Below are positions 7,893 to 17,675 of a stretch of 64,000 bases of DNA, in pieces. This stretch comes from Aquibium oceanicum. Its GTDB lineage: Bacteria; Pseudomonadota; Alphaproteobacteria; Rhizobiales; Rhizobiaceae. The DNA lies in the NCBI RefSeq assembly GCF_001889605.1, contig NZ_CP018171.1:5094484-5158483 (forward strand), written 5' to 3'. The notes beneath the pieces were generated by a model, which was not told the DNA's origin, made no database searches, and worked only from the letters and a program-made list of their open reading frames with translations. Numbering within the stretch: the stretch's first letter is position 1; each line of letters starts with the position of its first letter. A program made the translations under genes and the position numbers.

Positions 7893-8696
7893 ATGGCGTA
7901 TTCCGCGCTGATGAGGGTCATGGTGGAGGCCGCGCGCAAGGCGGGCCGCTCGCTCGCGCGCGATTTCGGCGAGGTGCAGAACCTCCAGGTCTCCATGAAA
8001 GGCCCGGGCGACTACGTGAGCCAGGCCGACCGCAAGGCCGAGGAGATCATCTACACGGAACTGGCCCGTGCGCGCCCGGGCTACTCCTTCCTGATGGAAG
8101 AGCGCGGCGTGGTGGAGGGCGAGGACGCCCAGCACCGCTGGATCGTGGATCCGCTCGACGGCACCACGAATTTCCTGCACGGCATCCCGATGTTCGCGAT
8201 TTCGATCGCGCTGGAACGCCAGGGCCAGTTGACGGCGGGCCTCGTCTACAATCCCGCCATGGACGAACTCTACACCGCCGAACGCGGCGGCGGAGCCTTC
8301 ATGAACGACCGCCGGCTGCGCGTCGCAGGCCGCTCTAAGCTTTCCGACTGCGTCATCGGCAACGGCATCCCCCATCTCGGCCGAGGCCACCACGGCAATG
8401 CGCTGATCGAACTGCGCAACGTCATGGGCGAGGTCTCGGGCATCCGCCGCATGGGCTCGGCAGCCCTCGACCTCGCCTACGTCGCCGCGGGCCGCATGGA
8501 CGGCTTCTGGGAGAACGGGCTCTCGCCGTGGGACATGGCGGCCGGCATTCTGATCATCCGCGAGGCGGGCGGCTTCGTCAGCGACAGGGACGGCGGTGCC
8601 GCCATGCTGGACACAGGCGGCATCGTCGCCGGCAACGAGGCGATCCACCGGGCGCTGCTCAAGCAGCTCAAGAAACCGGCGACCGCGGCGCGCTAG
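7893..8696 (+). CDS. Inositol monophosphatase family protein (SuhB-like)
   Basis: A 267-residue Mg-dependent phosphatase. Metal-binding motifs are intact: EERG near 69-72, DPLDGTTNF at 86-94 and SPWDMAAGILIIREAGG near the C-terminus. The family acts on inositol phosphate and related sugars; the SuhB branch also binds RNA polymerase in E. coli. It lies next to efp, a common rhizobial arrangement. Confidence 0.9.
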   Translation: MAYSALMRVMVEAARKAGRSLARDFGEVQNLQVSMKGPGDYVSQADRKAEEIIYTELARARPGYSFLMEERGVVEGEDAQHRWIVDPLDGTTNFLHGIPMFAISIALERQGQLTAGLVYNPAMDELYTAERGGGAFMNDRRLRVAGRSKLSDCVIGNGIPHLGRGHHGNALIELRNVMGEVSGIRRMGSAALDLAYVAAGRMDGFWENGLSPWDMAAGILIIREAGGFVSDRDGGAAMLDTGGIVAGNEAIHRALLKQLKKPATAAR

Positions 8697-8726
8697 CCGC
8701 CGGGCTCCTCGCTCTTTTCCCTGACC

Positions 8727-9530
8727 TCAGGCCGCGGTCCAGCCGCCGTCGACCGACAGCGTCGTGCCGGTGATCTGCGCGGCATCCTCCGAACACAGGA
8801 ACGCGGTCGCTCCGGCGATCTGCTCGACCGTCGCGAACTGCTTCGACGGCTGCTTTTCGAGAATGATGTCGCGGATCGTCGTCTCCCGGTCCAGCCCGGC
8901 CTCGCGCGCGCGGTCGTCGATCTGTGTCTCGACCAGCGGGGTGAGCACGAAGCCGGGGCAGACGGCGTTGCAGGTCACGCCCTCGCCGGCGAGTTCCAGC
9001 GCGATCGTCTTGGTCAGACCGACGACCCCGTGCTTGGCCGCCACGTAGGCCGACTTGTTGGGCGAGGCGCGCAGTCCGTGCGCGGAAGCGATGTTGACGA
9101 TGCGCCCCCATCCGGCCGAACGCATCGCCGGGATCGCCGCGGCCGAGGTGTGGAAGGCCGAGGACAGGTTGATCGCTATGATCGCGTCCCACTTCTCCAC
9201 CGGAAACGTCTCGACCGGCGACACATGCTGGATGCCGGCATTGTTGATCAGGATGTCGACCGCGCCGAACCGCTCGATGCTCTTCTCCACGAGCGCCCGG
9301 CATTCGTCGGGCTTCGACATGTCGGCGCGCATGTAGATTGCGTCCACGCCGTGTTTCTCGGCCAAGCCGGAAGCGATCGCATGATCCGCCTCGGTATCGG
9401 TGAAGGAGTTCACGACGACGTTGCAGCCGCCGGCGGCGAGGCGCTCGGCGATGGCCAGACCTATCCCCGATGTCGAACCGGTTACGACGGCGGTCCTCCC
9501 GGCTTGGCGTGGCGCTGTCATGGTCGGCAT
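8727..9530 (-). CDS. bdhA: 3-hydroxybutyrate dehydrogenase
   Basis: A 267-residue short-chain dehydrogenase/reductase that interconverts 3-hydroxybutyrate and acetoacetate with NAD. The Rossmann motif TGSTSGIG is at 17-24, NNAG near 96, and the catalytic set S149, Y162, K166 is complete. The length and the insertion IDDRAREAGLDRET match the BdhA subfamily. Start ATG 9530 has CAGGGAG just upstream; an earlier in-frame start at 9578 has none. With phaA and phaB elsewhere in the window it completes the polyhydroxybutyrate breakdown route. It faces convergent suhB-like and divergent MFS genes. Confidence 0.92.
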   Translation of the reverse strand: MPTMTAPRQAGRTAVVTGSTSGIGLAIAERLAAGGCNVVVNSFTDTEADHAIASGLAEKHGVDAIYMRADMSKPDECRALVEKSIERFGAVDILINNAGIQHVSPVETFPVEKWDAIIAINLSSAFHTSAAAIPAMRSAGWGRIVNIASAHGLRASPNKSAYVAAKHGVVGLTKTIALELAGEGVTCNAVCPGFVLTPLVETQIDDRAREAGLDRETTIRDIILEKQPSKQFATVEQIAGATAFLCSEDAAQITGTTLSVDGGWTAA

Positions 9531-9715
9531 TCTCCCTGCGTTGCGCCGCCATATTGCGTCGCGGCAGAAAGAACGCAATGCAGCAGAAACACTTACCGCT
9601 CCGGTCGCCGCTCGCGATTGCTCGGAAAATGGCCTACCCGGGCTTGGCGGGACGCTCCAACCCGCTATGACATGGAGGAGGAGAGATTTCAGCGGTCAGG
9701 AAGGACATCGTCGCG

Positions 9716-11344
9716 GTGCCGGAACGGACATCCTCGCTTGTGCCGTTCGAGCACTCCGTTTTCAGGAACGTGTGGGTGGCGAGCCTCGCGTCGAACCTCG
9801 GCGCGCTGATCCAGGCGGTCGGCGCGGCGTGGCTGATGACCTCGATCGCGGCGTCGGCCGACCTCGTCGCGCTGGTCCAGGCCTCCACGACGCTGCCGGT
9901 GATGATCTTTTCGCTCGCATCCGGCGCGCTCGCGGACAGCTTCGATCGCCGCCGCGTCATGATCGTGGCGCAGCTGTTCATGCTGGTGATCTCGGTCGCG
10001 CTGGCGTTGTTCGCGTGGCTCGGCACGATGTCGCCCTGGCTTCTGCTCGGCTTCACCTTCCTCATCGGCTGCGGCACGGCGCTCAACAATCCGTCCTGGC
10101 AGGCGTCCGTGGGGGACATGGTGCCGCGCTCGGCGCTGCCGGCGGCGGTGGCGCTCAACAGCGTCAATTTCAACCTGACGCGCAGCGTCGGCCCCGCGAT
10201 CGGCGGACTGATCGTGGCAACGGCGGGGGCGGCCGCCGCCTTCGCGATCAATGCCGTGAGCTACCTGCCGCTGATCTTCGTGCTGTCGCGCTGGAAACCC
10301 GACGTCCAGCCCAACACTCTGCCGCCGGAACGCATGTGGACGGCCATGACCGCCGGGCTCCGATACGTGGCGATGTCGCCGCATATCGAGAAGGTGCTGC
10401 TGCGCGGCTTCGTGTTCGGCTTCACCGCGGTCGCCATGCTGGCGCTGCTGCCGCTGGTGACGCGCGACATGCTGGACGGCGGAGCGCTGCTCTACGGCCT
10501 GATGCTCGGATGTTACGGCATCGGCGCGGTCGGTGGCGCGTTCCTCGGCGGCCGGCTGCGGGAAGTGCTGTCCAACGAGACGATCGCGCGGATGGCCTTC
10601 ATGGGGTTCGCCGTCTCGGCCTCGGTGACCGCGTGGAGCAGCCATGCCTGGCTGACCGGGCTCGCGGTCGCCCTCGGCGGCGCGTGCTGGGTCCTGGCGC
10701 TTGCGCTCTTCAACGTCACCGTCCAGCTTTCGACGCCGCGCTGGGTCCTCGGACGCGCGCTGGCGCTCTACCAGACAGCGACCTTCGGCGGCATGGCGCT
10801 CGGAAGCTGGGTCTGGGGCCTCGTGGCGGAGGAATACTCCATCTCATCGTCGCTGCTGGCGGCGGCGACCTTCATGGTCGTCGGGGCTGGGATCGGGCTG
10901 CGCCTCGCCCTCCCCGACCGCTCCTCGCTCGACCTCGACCCGCTGAACCGCTGGAAGGCGCCGCCGCTGGCGCTCGATCTCCAGTCGCGCAGCGGCCCGA
11001 TGGTGATCCTGATCGAATACGTCATCCGGGAAGAGGACGTCCCGGCCTTCCTCGACGCCATGGCCGAGCGTCGTCGCATCCGGCGCCGCGATGGCGCGCG
11101 GCAGTGGGAACTGATGCGCGACACCGAGAAGCCGGAGCAGTGGATCGAGAGTTTCCACGTCCCGACCTGGCTCGACTACGTGCGTCACAACCAGCGCACG
11201 ACCAAGGCAGACGCGTCCGTCAGCGACACGATCCGCGCACTCCACAGCGGCGCCGAGCCGCCGAGGGTCCACAGGATGGTGGTGCGCCCGGCGACCCGCC
11301 AGCGCGCCGCGAGGGATCCGAAGCCGCACGACGATCTCCACTGA
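9716..11344 (+). CDS. MFS exporter (MFS_3 family) with C-terminal extra domain
   Basis: A 542-residue protein. Residues 1-410 form about 12 membrane helices with the GALADSFDRRRVMI loop 2 signature of major-facilitator transporters, in the MFS_3/EntS-type branch. Residues 429-525 form a soluble domain (MVILIEYVIREED ... WELMRDTEKPEQWIESFHVPTW) that resembles an antibiotic-biosynthesis-monooxygenase-like fold and is found fused to members of this branch. Such proteins export small hydrophobic compounds or siderophores. The start is GTG 9716; upstream there is a purine-rich GGAGGAGGAGAG but further away. Divergent from bdhA. Confidence 0.8.
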   Translation: MPERTSSLVPFEHSVFRNVWVASLASNLGALIQAVGAAWLMTSIAASADLVALVQASTTLPVMIFSLASGALADSFDRRRVMIVAQLFMLVISVALALFAWLGTMSPWLLLGFTFLIGCGTALNNPSWQASVGDMVPRSALPAAVALNSVNFNLTRSVGPAIGGLIVATAGAAAAFAINAVSYLPLIFVLSRWKPDVQPNTLPPERMWTAMTAGLRYVAMSPHIEKVLLRGFVFGFTAVAMLALLPLVTRDMLDGGALLYGLMLGCYGIGAVGGAFLGGRLREVLSNETIARMAFMGFAVSASVTAWSSHAWLTGLAVALGGACWVLALALFNVTVQLSTPRWVLGRALALYQTATFGGMALGSWVWGLVAEEYSISSSLLAAATFMVVGAGIGLRLALPDRSSLDLDPLNRWKAPPLALDLQSRSGPMVILIEYVIREEDVPAFLDAMAERRRIRRRDGARQWELMRDTEKPEQWIESFHVPTWLDYVRHNQRTTKADASVSDTIRALHSGAEPPRVHRMVVRPATRQRAARDPKPHDDLH

Positions 11345-11412
11345 CGCGGCAAGGTATGGGCCGACCTGCCGTCGGCCGTCTCTGTGTCAGTTTCGGCCAG
11401 ACATCCGCCGGA

Positions 11413-14400
11413 TCACTCGGCGGGTGCGGCATGCGACTCGAAGGACGGCATCTCCGGTTCGGGCGGCAGGTCGCGCGAGGCCAGGAAGGTGTAGAACATC
11501 GGCACCACGAACAGCGTGAACATGGTTCCGACGATGAGGCCGGTGAAGATGACGAGGCCCATTGCCGAGCGCGCGGCCGCACCCGCGCCCGAGGCGGTGA
11601 TGAGCGGCACCACGCCGAGTGCCATGGCGGCGGTGGTCATCAGGATGGGGCGCAGCCGCGTCTTGGCCGAGGCGATGATCGCCTCGCGCCGGCCGAGCCC
11701 GTGCATGTGACGCTGCTGGTTGGCGAACTCCACCAGAAGGATTCCGTGCTTGGTGATAAGGCCGACGAGCGTGATCAGACCGACCTGCGTGTAGATGTTC
11801 AGCGTGCCAATTCCCAGGTTCAGCGGCAGGATCGCGCCGAAGATCGACAGCGGCACCGACATCAGGATGATCAGGGGATCGCGGAAGCTCTCGAACTGCG
11901 CCGCCAGAACGAGGTAGATGACCACGACGGCGAGCGCGAAGGCGATGATGATGGTGTTGCCCTGCTGGCTCTCGATGCGCGACTGGCCCGAATAGTCGAT
12001 GAAGAAGCCGTCCGGCAGAAGCGGCCGGGCGATCTCCTCGATCGTCGTCAGGCCGTCGCCGCTCGATACGGTCGGGATCGGCAGGGCCGAAATGGTCGCT
12101 GCGTTGAGCTGGTTGAACTGCTCGATGGAGGCCGGCGAGGCATTGGTGGAGATGGAGACCACGGCCGAGAGCGGCACCATCTCGCCGGAGACCGAGCGGA
12201 TGAAGAAATCCCCCAGCCGCTCGGGATTGTTCCGGAACGCCTGCGGCACCTGCATGATGATGTCATAGCTGTTGGAATCGCGGTCGAACTGGGCGACGGA
12301 CCCGCCGCCGACGAGCAGCGCCAGCGTCGACCCGATATCGCTGATCGGCAGGGAGAGCGCAGCGGCGCGGTCGCGGTCGATCGTCACCGTGATCTGCGGC
12401 GCGTCGAAGGAAAGCGAGTTCTGAACGACGATGAAGCGGCCGGACTGCTGCGCCTCGAGGCGGATCTTTTCCGCCACCTCGTAGACCCGCGCGGGATCGC
12501 CCGTTGAGCGGATCACGACCGAGATCGGCAGCCCGCCCCCGGTGCCCGGCAGCGAAGGCGGGGCGAAGACGAGCGCCTGGACGCCCGCCACCTTGGAGAG
12601 CCGCGCCTGGATGTCGGCCTGTATCTCCTTTTGCGAGCGGTCCCGCTCCGACCAATCCTTCAGCGCCCAGACGGAAAAGCCGGAATTCGTCTGCCCGCCC
12701 GAGCCGACGATGGAGAAGTTGGCCTTGACCTCCGGGACGTCGCTGGTCAGATCGCGGATCTGGTCGACATAGAGCTGCGTGTATTGGGTGGTGGCATAGC
12801 GGGGCGCGGTGATGAGCGCGAACAGGGCACCCGAATCTTCCTCCGGCGCCAGTTCGGTGGTGGTCTTGAAGAACATGAAGCCCGTGACCGAGACGAGGGC
12901 GATGACGACGAGCAGCGTGACCGGCCGATACTTCAACGAGCCGCCGACCCAGCGCTCGTAACCGTTGGCGAAGCGGTCGAAGAAGCGGTCGACCGCCTTC
13001 TGGAAGCGGCTGTGGTTGCCGGCCTTCAGGATGCGTGCCGACATCATCGGCGTGATGGTCAGCGCGACGATGCCCGAGATGATAACCGAACCCGCCAGGG
13101 TGAACGCGAATTCGCGGAACAGAGAGCCGGTGAGACCGCCGGTGAACATCAGCGGAGCGAACACTGCCGCGAGCGTGATCGTCATGGCCACGATCGAGGA
13201 TGTGATCTCCGCCATCCCCTTGTAGGCGGCCTGGAAGGGCGGCAGTCCCTCCTCGATGTGCCGGTGGATGTTCTCCACCACCACGATCGCGTCGTCGACG
13301 ACGAGGCCGATCGCCAGCACCATCGCGAGCAACGACAGGAGGTTGATCGAATAGCCCATCATGAACAGGAGGAAACAGACGCCGACCAGCGACAGCGGAA
13401 TCGTGATTACCGGCATCACCACCGAGCGGAACGATCCCAGGAACAGGAGGATGACCACGACGACGATCGCGACCGCCTCGGCGATCGTCTTGAAGACCTC
13501 CTCGATGGAGGCGCTGATGGTTTCCGTCGAATCGTAGACCAGCTCGATCGTCATGCCGTCGGGCAGGCTGGCGCTGATCGCGGGCAGTTCGGCGATCACG
13601 TCGGCCGACGTGTCGAGCGGATTGGCGGAGGGCGTGGGGAAGATGCCGATGAAGGTGCCTTCCTCGCCGTTGAAGTTGACGACCGTATCCTCGCTCTCCG
13701 CCGCCAGTTCGACATCCGCCACGTCGAAGAGCCGCACGATGCCGTCCTCGTCGGATTTCAGCGGCAACTGTCCAAAAGCCTGCGGGTCCTGCAGCGTGGA
13801 GCGGAGGGTGATCGAGTTCGAAACGAAGGCGTTCTGGGTCTTGCCCGGCGCGGACAGGAAGTTCGAGGAGCGGATGGCGGCCAGGACGTCGGACGCCGTG
13901 AGCCCACGCGAGGCGAGCTTGATCGGGTCGATCCAGACCCGCATCGAGTATTCCTTGGCGCCGAGCACCTGCACGTCGGCGACGCCCTCGATGGTCGACA
14001 TGCGCGGGCGGATGACGCGCTGGATGTACTCGGTCAGTTGCTCGGCGGTCATGTTCGGGTTCTGCATCGCCATGTACATGATGGCGAACTGCTGGCCCGT
14101 TCCCTTGACGATGACCGGATCGTCGGCGTCGGAAGGCAACTGGCCGCGAACCTGGTTGACCTTGGCGATCACCTCGGTCAGCGCGGCGTCGGGATTGGCG
14201 CCGAGCTGCATCTGCACGGTGACCACTGAGGCCGAGGGACGGCTCTGCGAGGTCACGTAGTCGATGTTCTCGGTGGTCGAGACGGCGGCCGAGATCGGCG
14301 CCGTGATGAACCCCTGGATGAGATCGGCGCTCGCGCCCGGATAGGTCGTCGTGACGGTGATCACCGTCTCCTCGACCTTCGGGTACTGCCTGACCGACAG

Positions 14401-14493
14401 GCTGAAGATGCCCTGCGCGCCGAGAAGCAGGATCAGGAAGGCGAGCACGGTCGACAGGACCGGCCGGCGGATGAACACGGTGGATATATTCAT
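11413..14493 (-). CDS. RND multidrug efflux permease (HAE1 family)
   Basis: A 1026-residue inner-membrane proton-drug antiporter of the AcrB/MexB type. There are twelve helices, two large periplasmic loops (about residues 35-335 and 560-870) and the proton-relay pair D400-D401 in VVDDAIVVVENIHRH. The start overlaps the adaptor stop by four bases (ATGA), so permease and adaptor are coupled. No outer-membrane channel gene is adjacent, so a TolC-type protein from elsewhere is probably used. Confidence 0.93.
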   Translation of the reverse strand: MNISTVFIRRPVLSTVLAFLILLLGAQGIFSLSVRQYPKVEETVITVTTTYPGASADLIQGFITAPISAAVSTTENIDYVTSQSRPSASVVTVQMQLGANPDAALTEVIAKVNQVRGQLPSDADDPVIVKGTGQQFAIMYMAMQNPNMTAEQLTEYIQRVIRPRMSTIEGVADVQVLGAKEYSMRVWIDPIKLASRGLTASDVLAAIRSSNFLSAPGKTQNAFVSNSITLRSTLQDPQAFGQLPLKSDEDGIVRLFDVADVELAAESEDTVVNFNGEEGTFIGIFPTPSANPLDTSADVIAELPAISASLPDGMTIELVYDSTETISASIEEVFKTIAEAVAIVVVVILLFLGSFRSVVMPVITIPLSLVGVCFLLFMMGYSINLLSLLAMVLAIGLVVDDAIVVVENIHRHIEEGLPPFQAAYKGMAEITSSIVAMTITLAAVFAPLMFTGGLTGSLFREFAFTLAGSVIISGIVALTITPMMSARILKAGNHSRFQKAVDRFFDRFANGYERWVGGSLKYRPVTLLVVIALVSVTGFMFFKTTTELAPEEDSGALFALITAPRYATTQYTQLYVDQIRDLTSDVPEVKANFSIVGSGGQTNSGFSVWALKDWSERDRSQKEIQADIQARLSKVAGVQALVFAPPSLPGTGGGLPISVVIRSTGDPARVYEVAEKIRLEAQQSGRFIVVQNSLSFDAPQITVTIDRDRAAALSLPISDIGSTLALLVGGGSVAQFDRDSNSYDIIMQVPQAFRNNPERLGDFFIRSVSGEMVPLSAVVSISTNASPASIEQFNQLNAATISALPIPTVSSGDGLTTIEEIARPLLPDGFFIDYSGQSRIESQQGNTIIIAFALAVVVIYLVLAAQFESFRDPLIILMSVPLSIFGAILPLNLGIGTLNIYTQVGLITLVGLITKHGILLVEFANQQRHMHGLGRREAIIASAKTRLRPILMTTAAMALGVVPLITASGAGAAARSAMGLVIFTGLIVGTMFTLFVVPMFYTFLASRDLPPEPEMPSFESHAAPAE

Positions 14494-15617
14494 TGCGCGG
14501 GCGCCTGCTCGGCCGTCAGCTGCGGCTGGACAGTGTTGTCGACGACGACGGGAGAGCCATTGTTGAGCCGGTTCTGACCGGCCGTCACGACGAGGTCGCC
14601 CGTGTTCACCCCCTCGGTGATCTCGACCCGGCCATCGGAACGTCGTCCGGTTTTCACGAAGACCTGGCGCGCGACCAGGCCGTCCGCCGCCTCACCGGAA
14701 GCATCTTCGGCGGGCCGCACGACATAGACGTAATCGCCATAGAGACTGACGACGACCGCCGTCTGTGGAATGGCGATGACGTCGTCTTCCTGCGGCAGCA
14801 CCACGCGCACCTGCACGAACTGGCCGGGCGCCAGCTTGCCGTCGGGGTTCGATATCTCGGCGCGGATCAGCACCAGCCGGGTCGACGGGTCCACCTTCGG
14901 TTCGATGCCGGTGATCTTGCCGGTGAACGGCATGTCGTTCTCGGTCACCCCGAAGCGGACCGGCTGGCCGATCTCCACCTGGTCGAGGCTCTGCTCGGGC
15001 ACGGAGAAGTCCGCGCGCAGGACGTCGAGGTTCTGCAGCGTGGCGACCACCGTCCCGGGCGCGATGTACTGCCCGACGTCGATCCGCGGAATACCGAGCG
15101 TACCGCCGAACGGCGCCACCAGGCGCTTCTGCTCCAGCACCGCCTCCAGCTTGTCGACCTGAGCGGCCGAGGCCGACGCGGACGCCTGCGCCTGTTCGAC
15201 CGACGTTTCCGAACCGACGCCGCGCTTCTGGAGCTCCTGCGCGCGCGTCAGGCTCTGCTCATCGAGCGCCGCCTGCGCGCGCTGGGCCGCCAGATCGGCC
15301 GCCTGCTGCGTGTCGTCGAGCTGCACGAGCAGATCGCCCTTCTCGACCTTCTCGTTGGCCTCGAAGTTGATCTCCTCGACGACGCCGGCGATCTCCACCG
15401 AGAGATCGACGCCGCGCGAGGCGCCCACGGTCCCGATCGCCTGGATGCCCGGCGTCCATGTCGCCGGCTCGACCTCCACGGTGGACACGGTCGTCGGGGC
15501 GACGGGCATGTCGGCGAAGAACTGATCGATCGCGTTGTCGCGGAACATGTTGAAGCCGACGATCCCTCCCACGACGATAACCAGCAGAACGATTGCGATG
15601 AGAAGACGTTTGATCAC
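14490..15617 (-). CDS. RND efflux periplasmic adaptor (membrane-fusion protein)
   Basis: About 375 residues. The N-terminus MIKRLLIAIVLLVIVVGG is a membrane anchor, followed by the lipoyl halves, an alpha-helical hairpin (around residues 90-150 with AAQRAQAALDEQ), and a beta-barrel. It links the permease to the outer-membrane channel. I place the start at the GTG at 15617, which has GGAG nine bases upstream and gives the usual N-terminus; an ATG at 15671 would add 18 residues. Its promoter at 15720-15698 contains a palindrome likely bound by the adjacent TetR. Confidence 0.9.
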   Translation of the reverse strand: MIKRLLIAIVLLVIVVGGIVGFNMFRDNAIDQFFADMPVAPTTVSTVEVEPATWTPGIQAIGTVGASRGVDLSVEIAGVVEEINFEANEKVEKGDLLVQLDDTQQAADLAAQRAQAALDEQSLTRAQELQKRGVGSETSVEQAQASASASAAQVDKLEAVLEQKRLVAPFGGTLGIPRIDVGQYIAPGTVVATLQNLDVLRADFSVPEQSLDQVEIGQPVRFGVTENDMPFTGKITGIEPKVDPSTRLVLIRAEISNPDGKLAPGQFVQVRVVLPQEDDVIAIPQTAVVVSLYGDYVYVVRPAEDASGEAADGLVARQVFVKTGRRSDGRVEITEGVNTGDLVVTAGQNRLNNGSPVVVDNTVQPQLTAEQAPAQ

Positions 15618-15697
15618 GAAGGGCTCCGCGACGGGATTCGAGCGGCGGGACACATGCCGGTGCGGCATCATCCCACAGAGGAGGCGCTTGATAACTG

Positions 15698-15720
15698 TAC
15701 CGTCTGGACGGTAATGTCAA
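15698..15720 (-). promoter_or_regulatory. Efflux operon promoter with TetR operator between -35 and -10
   Basis: On the minus strand a perfect -35 hexamer TTGACA (15720-15715) is followed immediately by a 16-base perfect palindrome, TACCGTC-TG/CA-GACGGTA (15713-15698). A -10 would fall at its downstream edge (TACAGT or CAGTTA). A repressor bound here would block RNA polymerase. The palindrome also lies upstream of the divergent TetR gene, so autoregulation is expected. Structure seen directly; TetR as the ligand is inferred from position. Confidence 0.75.
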
Positions 15721-15749
15721 TCACGACCACGCCTGAGGGAGGACGCAGG

Positions 15750-16286
15750 TTGAGCACCACCAAAGCAAATTCGCGTGAACGGATCCTTGCGGCAGCTGCG
15801 GAAGTTGCGCGCAATGCGGGTCCGGGGAGCCTTTCCCTCGACGCCATCGCGCACCAGGCCGGCGTGTCGAAGGGAGGGCTGCTCTACAACTTCCCGAGCA
15901 AGGCCAAGCTCCTTCAGGGGCTGGTGGAAAAGCACCTCGCAGAGATGGAGCAGTCGCTCGATGCCGCGGCGGCTCGTGGGGAACCGCTGCTTGCAGCCTA
16001 CATGCGCCTGATGAAGAGCAGTTCGGTGGAGGACCGCCCGCCGGCCTCCTGGATCTTTTCCGCCATCGCCGAGGATCCGGAGTTCCTGGCGCCGATCAAC
16101 CAGTTCCGGCGGCGGCTCCTGGCGCGGCTTCGCGCCGAGACGGACGATCGCGCCGGCGTCCTCGTCGCCTTCTTCGCCATGGAGGGCCTTCAGTGCATGA
16201 AGCTCTTCGACGACGAACTGCTCGACGCCGAGGACCGCCGCCTTCTCATCGAACGGGCGCACGAAGTCGCCGGCGGCGGGTCCTGA
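15750..16286 (+). CDS. TetR/AcrR-family regulator of the divergent efflux operon
   Basis: About 178 residues. The N-terminal helix-turn-helix (ANSRERILAAAAEVARNAGP ... AGVSKGGLLYNFPSKAKLL) is typical; the C-terminal half (TetR_C type, TFFR-like) binds an unknown ligand. I choose the TTG at 15750 with GAGGGAGGACGCAGG ahead, because the in-frame ATG at 15714 overlaps the operator. The gene points away from the RND operon and shares its operator, a standard efflux repressor arrangement. Confidence 0.88.
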   Translation: MSTTKANSRERILAAAAEVARNAGPGSLSLDAIAHQAGVSKGGLLYNFPSKAKLLQGLVEKHLAEMEQSLDAAAARGEPLLAAYMRLMKSSSVEDRPPASWIFSAIAEDPEFLAPINQFRRRLLARLRAETDDRAGVLVAFFAMEGLQCMKLFDDELLDAEDRRLLIERAHEVAGGGS

Positions 16287-16338
16287 TGCCCATGACGACG
16301 CCGTGCCGACACAGGATCGTCGTCATTCTGCTTCACGC

Positions 16339-16363
16339 TTGACATGGCGGAGGTGCTCCGCCA
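16339..16363 (+). promoter_or_regulatory. TTGACA followed by a perfect palindrome before ispG
   Basis: A perfect -35 hexamer TTGACA (16339-16344) abuts TGGCGGAG-GTG-CTCCGCCA (16345-16363), an 8-3-8 perfect inverted repeat. The geometry is the same as the TetR operator above: a palindrome in the -35/-10 spacer. No good -10 is seen after it, so it could also be a leader or terminator hairpin for the upstream tetR gene, but there is no T run. Confidence 0.45.
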
Positions 16364-16399
16364 CCTGAATTGCATCCCGAACCGTCGCGGAGCCGACAA

Positions 16400-17671
16400 A
16401 TGAACGCCATTGCGCCGATCCAGAAGGCCGCCGGGCAAGGTCCCGCGCCGCGCCGCCAGTCCGTCGGCGTCGATGTCGCCGGCGTCCTGGTCGGCGGCTC
16501 GGCACCCGTCGTCGTGCAGTCGATGACCAACACCGACACGGCCGACATCGACGCGACCGTCGCGCAGGTGGCGGCTCTCCAACGCGCCGGATCGGAGATC
16601 GTGCGCATCACCGTCGACCGCGACGAGAGCGCGGCGGCCGTGCCGCGCATCCGTGACCGGCTGGGGCGGCTCGGCATCGACGTGCCGCTGGTCGGCGACT
16701 TCCACTATATCGGCCACAAGCTTCTGGCCGACCATGCCGCCTGCGCGGAGGCACTGGCCAAGTATCGCATCAATCCGGGAAACGTCGGTTTCAAGGAGAA
16801 GAAGGACCGCCAGTTCGCGGCGATCGTCGAAACAGCGATCCGGTACGACAAGCCGGTCCGGATCGGCGTGAACTGGGGGTCGCTCGACCAGGACCTGCTG
16901 ACGCGGCTGATGGACGAGAACCAGAACGCCGGTTCGCCGCTGACGGCGGTGGAGGTGATGCGCGAGGCGATCGTCCAGTCGGCTCTGCTGTCCGCCGAAC
17001 TCGCCGAGGAGATCGGGCTGCCGCGCAACCGCATCATCCTGTCCGCCAAGGTCAGCCAGGTGCAGGACCTGATCGCCGTCTATGCCGAACTCGCCCGCCG
17101 CTCCGATCACGCGCTGCATCTCGGCCTGACGGAGGCCGGCATGGGCACCAAGGGCATCGTCGCCTCGTCGGCCGCCATGGGCATCCTCTTGCAGCAGGGC
17201 ATCGGCGACACGATCCGCATCTCGCTCACGCCCGAGCCCGGCGGCGACCGCACGCGCGAGGTGCAGGTCGCCCAGGAACTGCTCCAGACCATGGGCTTCC
17301 GCCAGTTCGTGCCGATCGTCGCCGCCTGCCCCGGCTGCGGACGCACCACCTCCACCGTGTTCCAGGAACTCGCCCAGAATATTCAGGACGATCTCCGCCG
17401 CAACATGCCGGTCTGGCGCGAGAAGTATCCGGGCGTCGAGGAACTCAAGGTCGCGGTGATGGGCTGCATCGTCAACGGACCGGGCGAATCCAAGCATGCC
17501 GACATCGGCATCTCGCTTCCCGGAACCGGCGAAACGCCGACCGCTCCGGTCTTCATCGACGGCCGCAAGGCCGCGACCCTGCGCGGCCCGGCGATCGCGG
17601 CGGAGTTCCAGCAGATGGTCGCCGACTACATCGAACAGCGCTTCGGCACCGGCGGGCGCGCTGCGGGGTAG
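16400..17671 (+). CDS. ispG: (E)-4-hydroxy-3-methylbut-2-enyl-diphosphate synthase (flavodoxin)
   Basis: A 423-residue enzyme of the methylerythritol phosphate pathway to isoprenoids. It binds one [4Fe-4S] cluster through C310, C313 and C356 plus E363; the spacing equals that of E. coli IspG. The N-terminal TIM-barrel begins [20 protein letters not shown]. The start ATG 16400 has GGAG upstream. The gene is on the same strand as the lytic transglycosylase, five bases before its GTG. A polyprenyl synthase four kilobases away uses its product line. Confidence 0.95.
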   Translation: MNAIAPIQKAAGQGPAPRRQSVGVDVAGVLVGGSAPVVVQSMTNTDTADIDATVAQVAALQRAGSEIVRITVDRDESAAAVPRIRDRLGRLGIDVPLVGDFHYIGHKLLADHAACAEALAKYRINPGNVGFKEKKDRQFAAIVETAIRYDKPVRIGVNWGSLDQDLLTRLMDENQNAGSPLTAVEVMREAIVQSALLSAELAEEIGLPRNRIILSAKVSQVQDLIAVYAELARRSDHALHLGLTEAGMGTKGIVASSAAMGILLQQGIGDTIRISLTPEPGGDRTREVQVAQELLQTMGFRQFVPIVAACPGCGRTTSTVFQELAQNIQDDLRRNMPVWREKYPGVEELKVAVMGCIVNGPGESKHADIGISLPGTGETPTAPVFIDGRKAATLRGPAIAAEFQQMVADYIEQRFGTGGRAAG

Positions 17672-17675
17672 AGCC

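Noticed and set aside
9400..12507. A 1035-codon plus-strand open frame and similarly long open frames antisense to acnA (53523-56000) and the synthetase (1242-3023)
   Set aside because: High-GC DNA leaves long open frames in shadow. They cross real genes out of frame, have no ribosome-binding sites, and their amino-acid make-up is Arg/Ala/Gly-biased.
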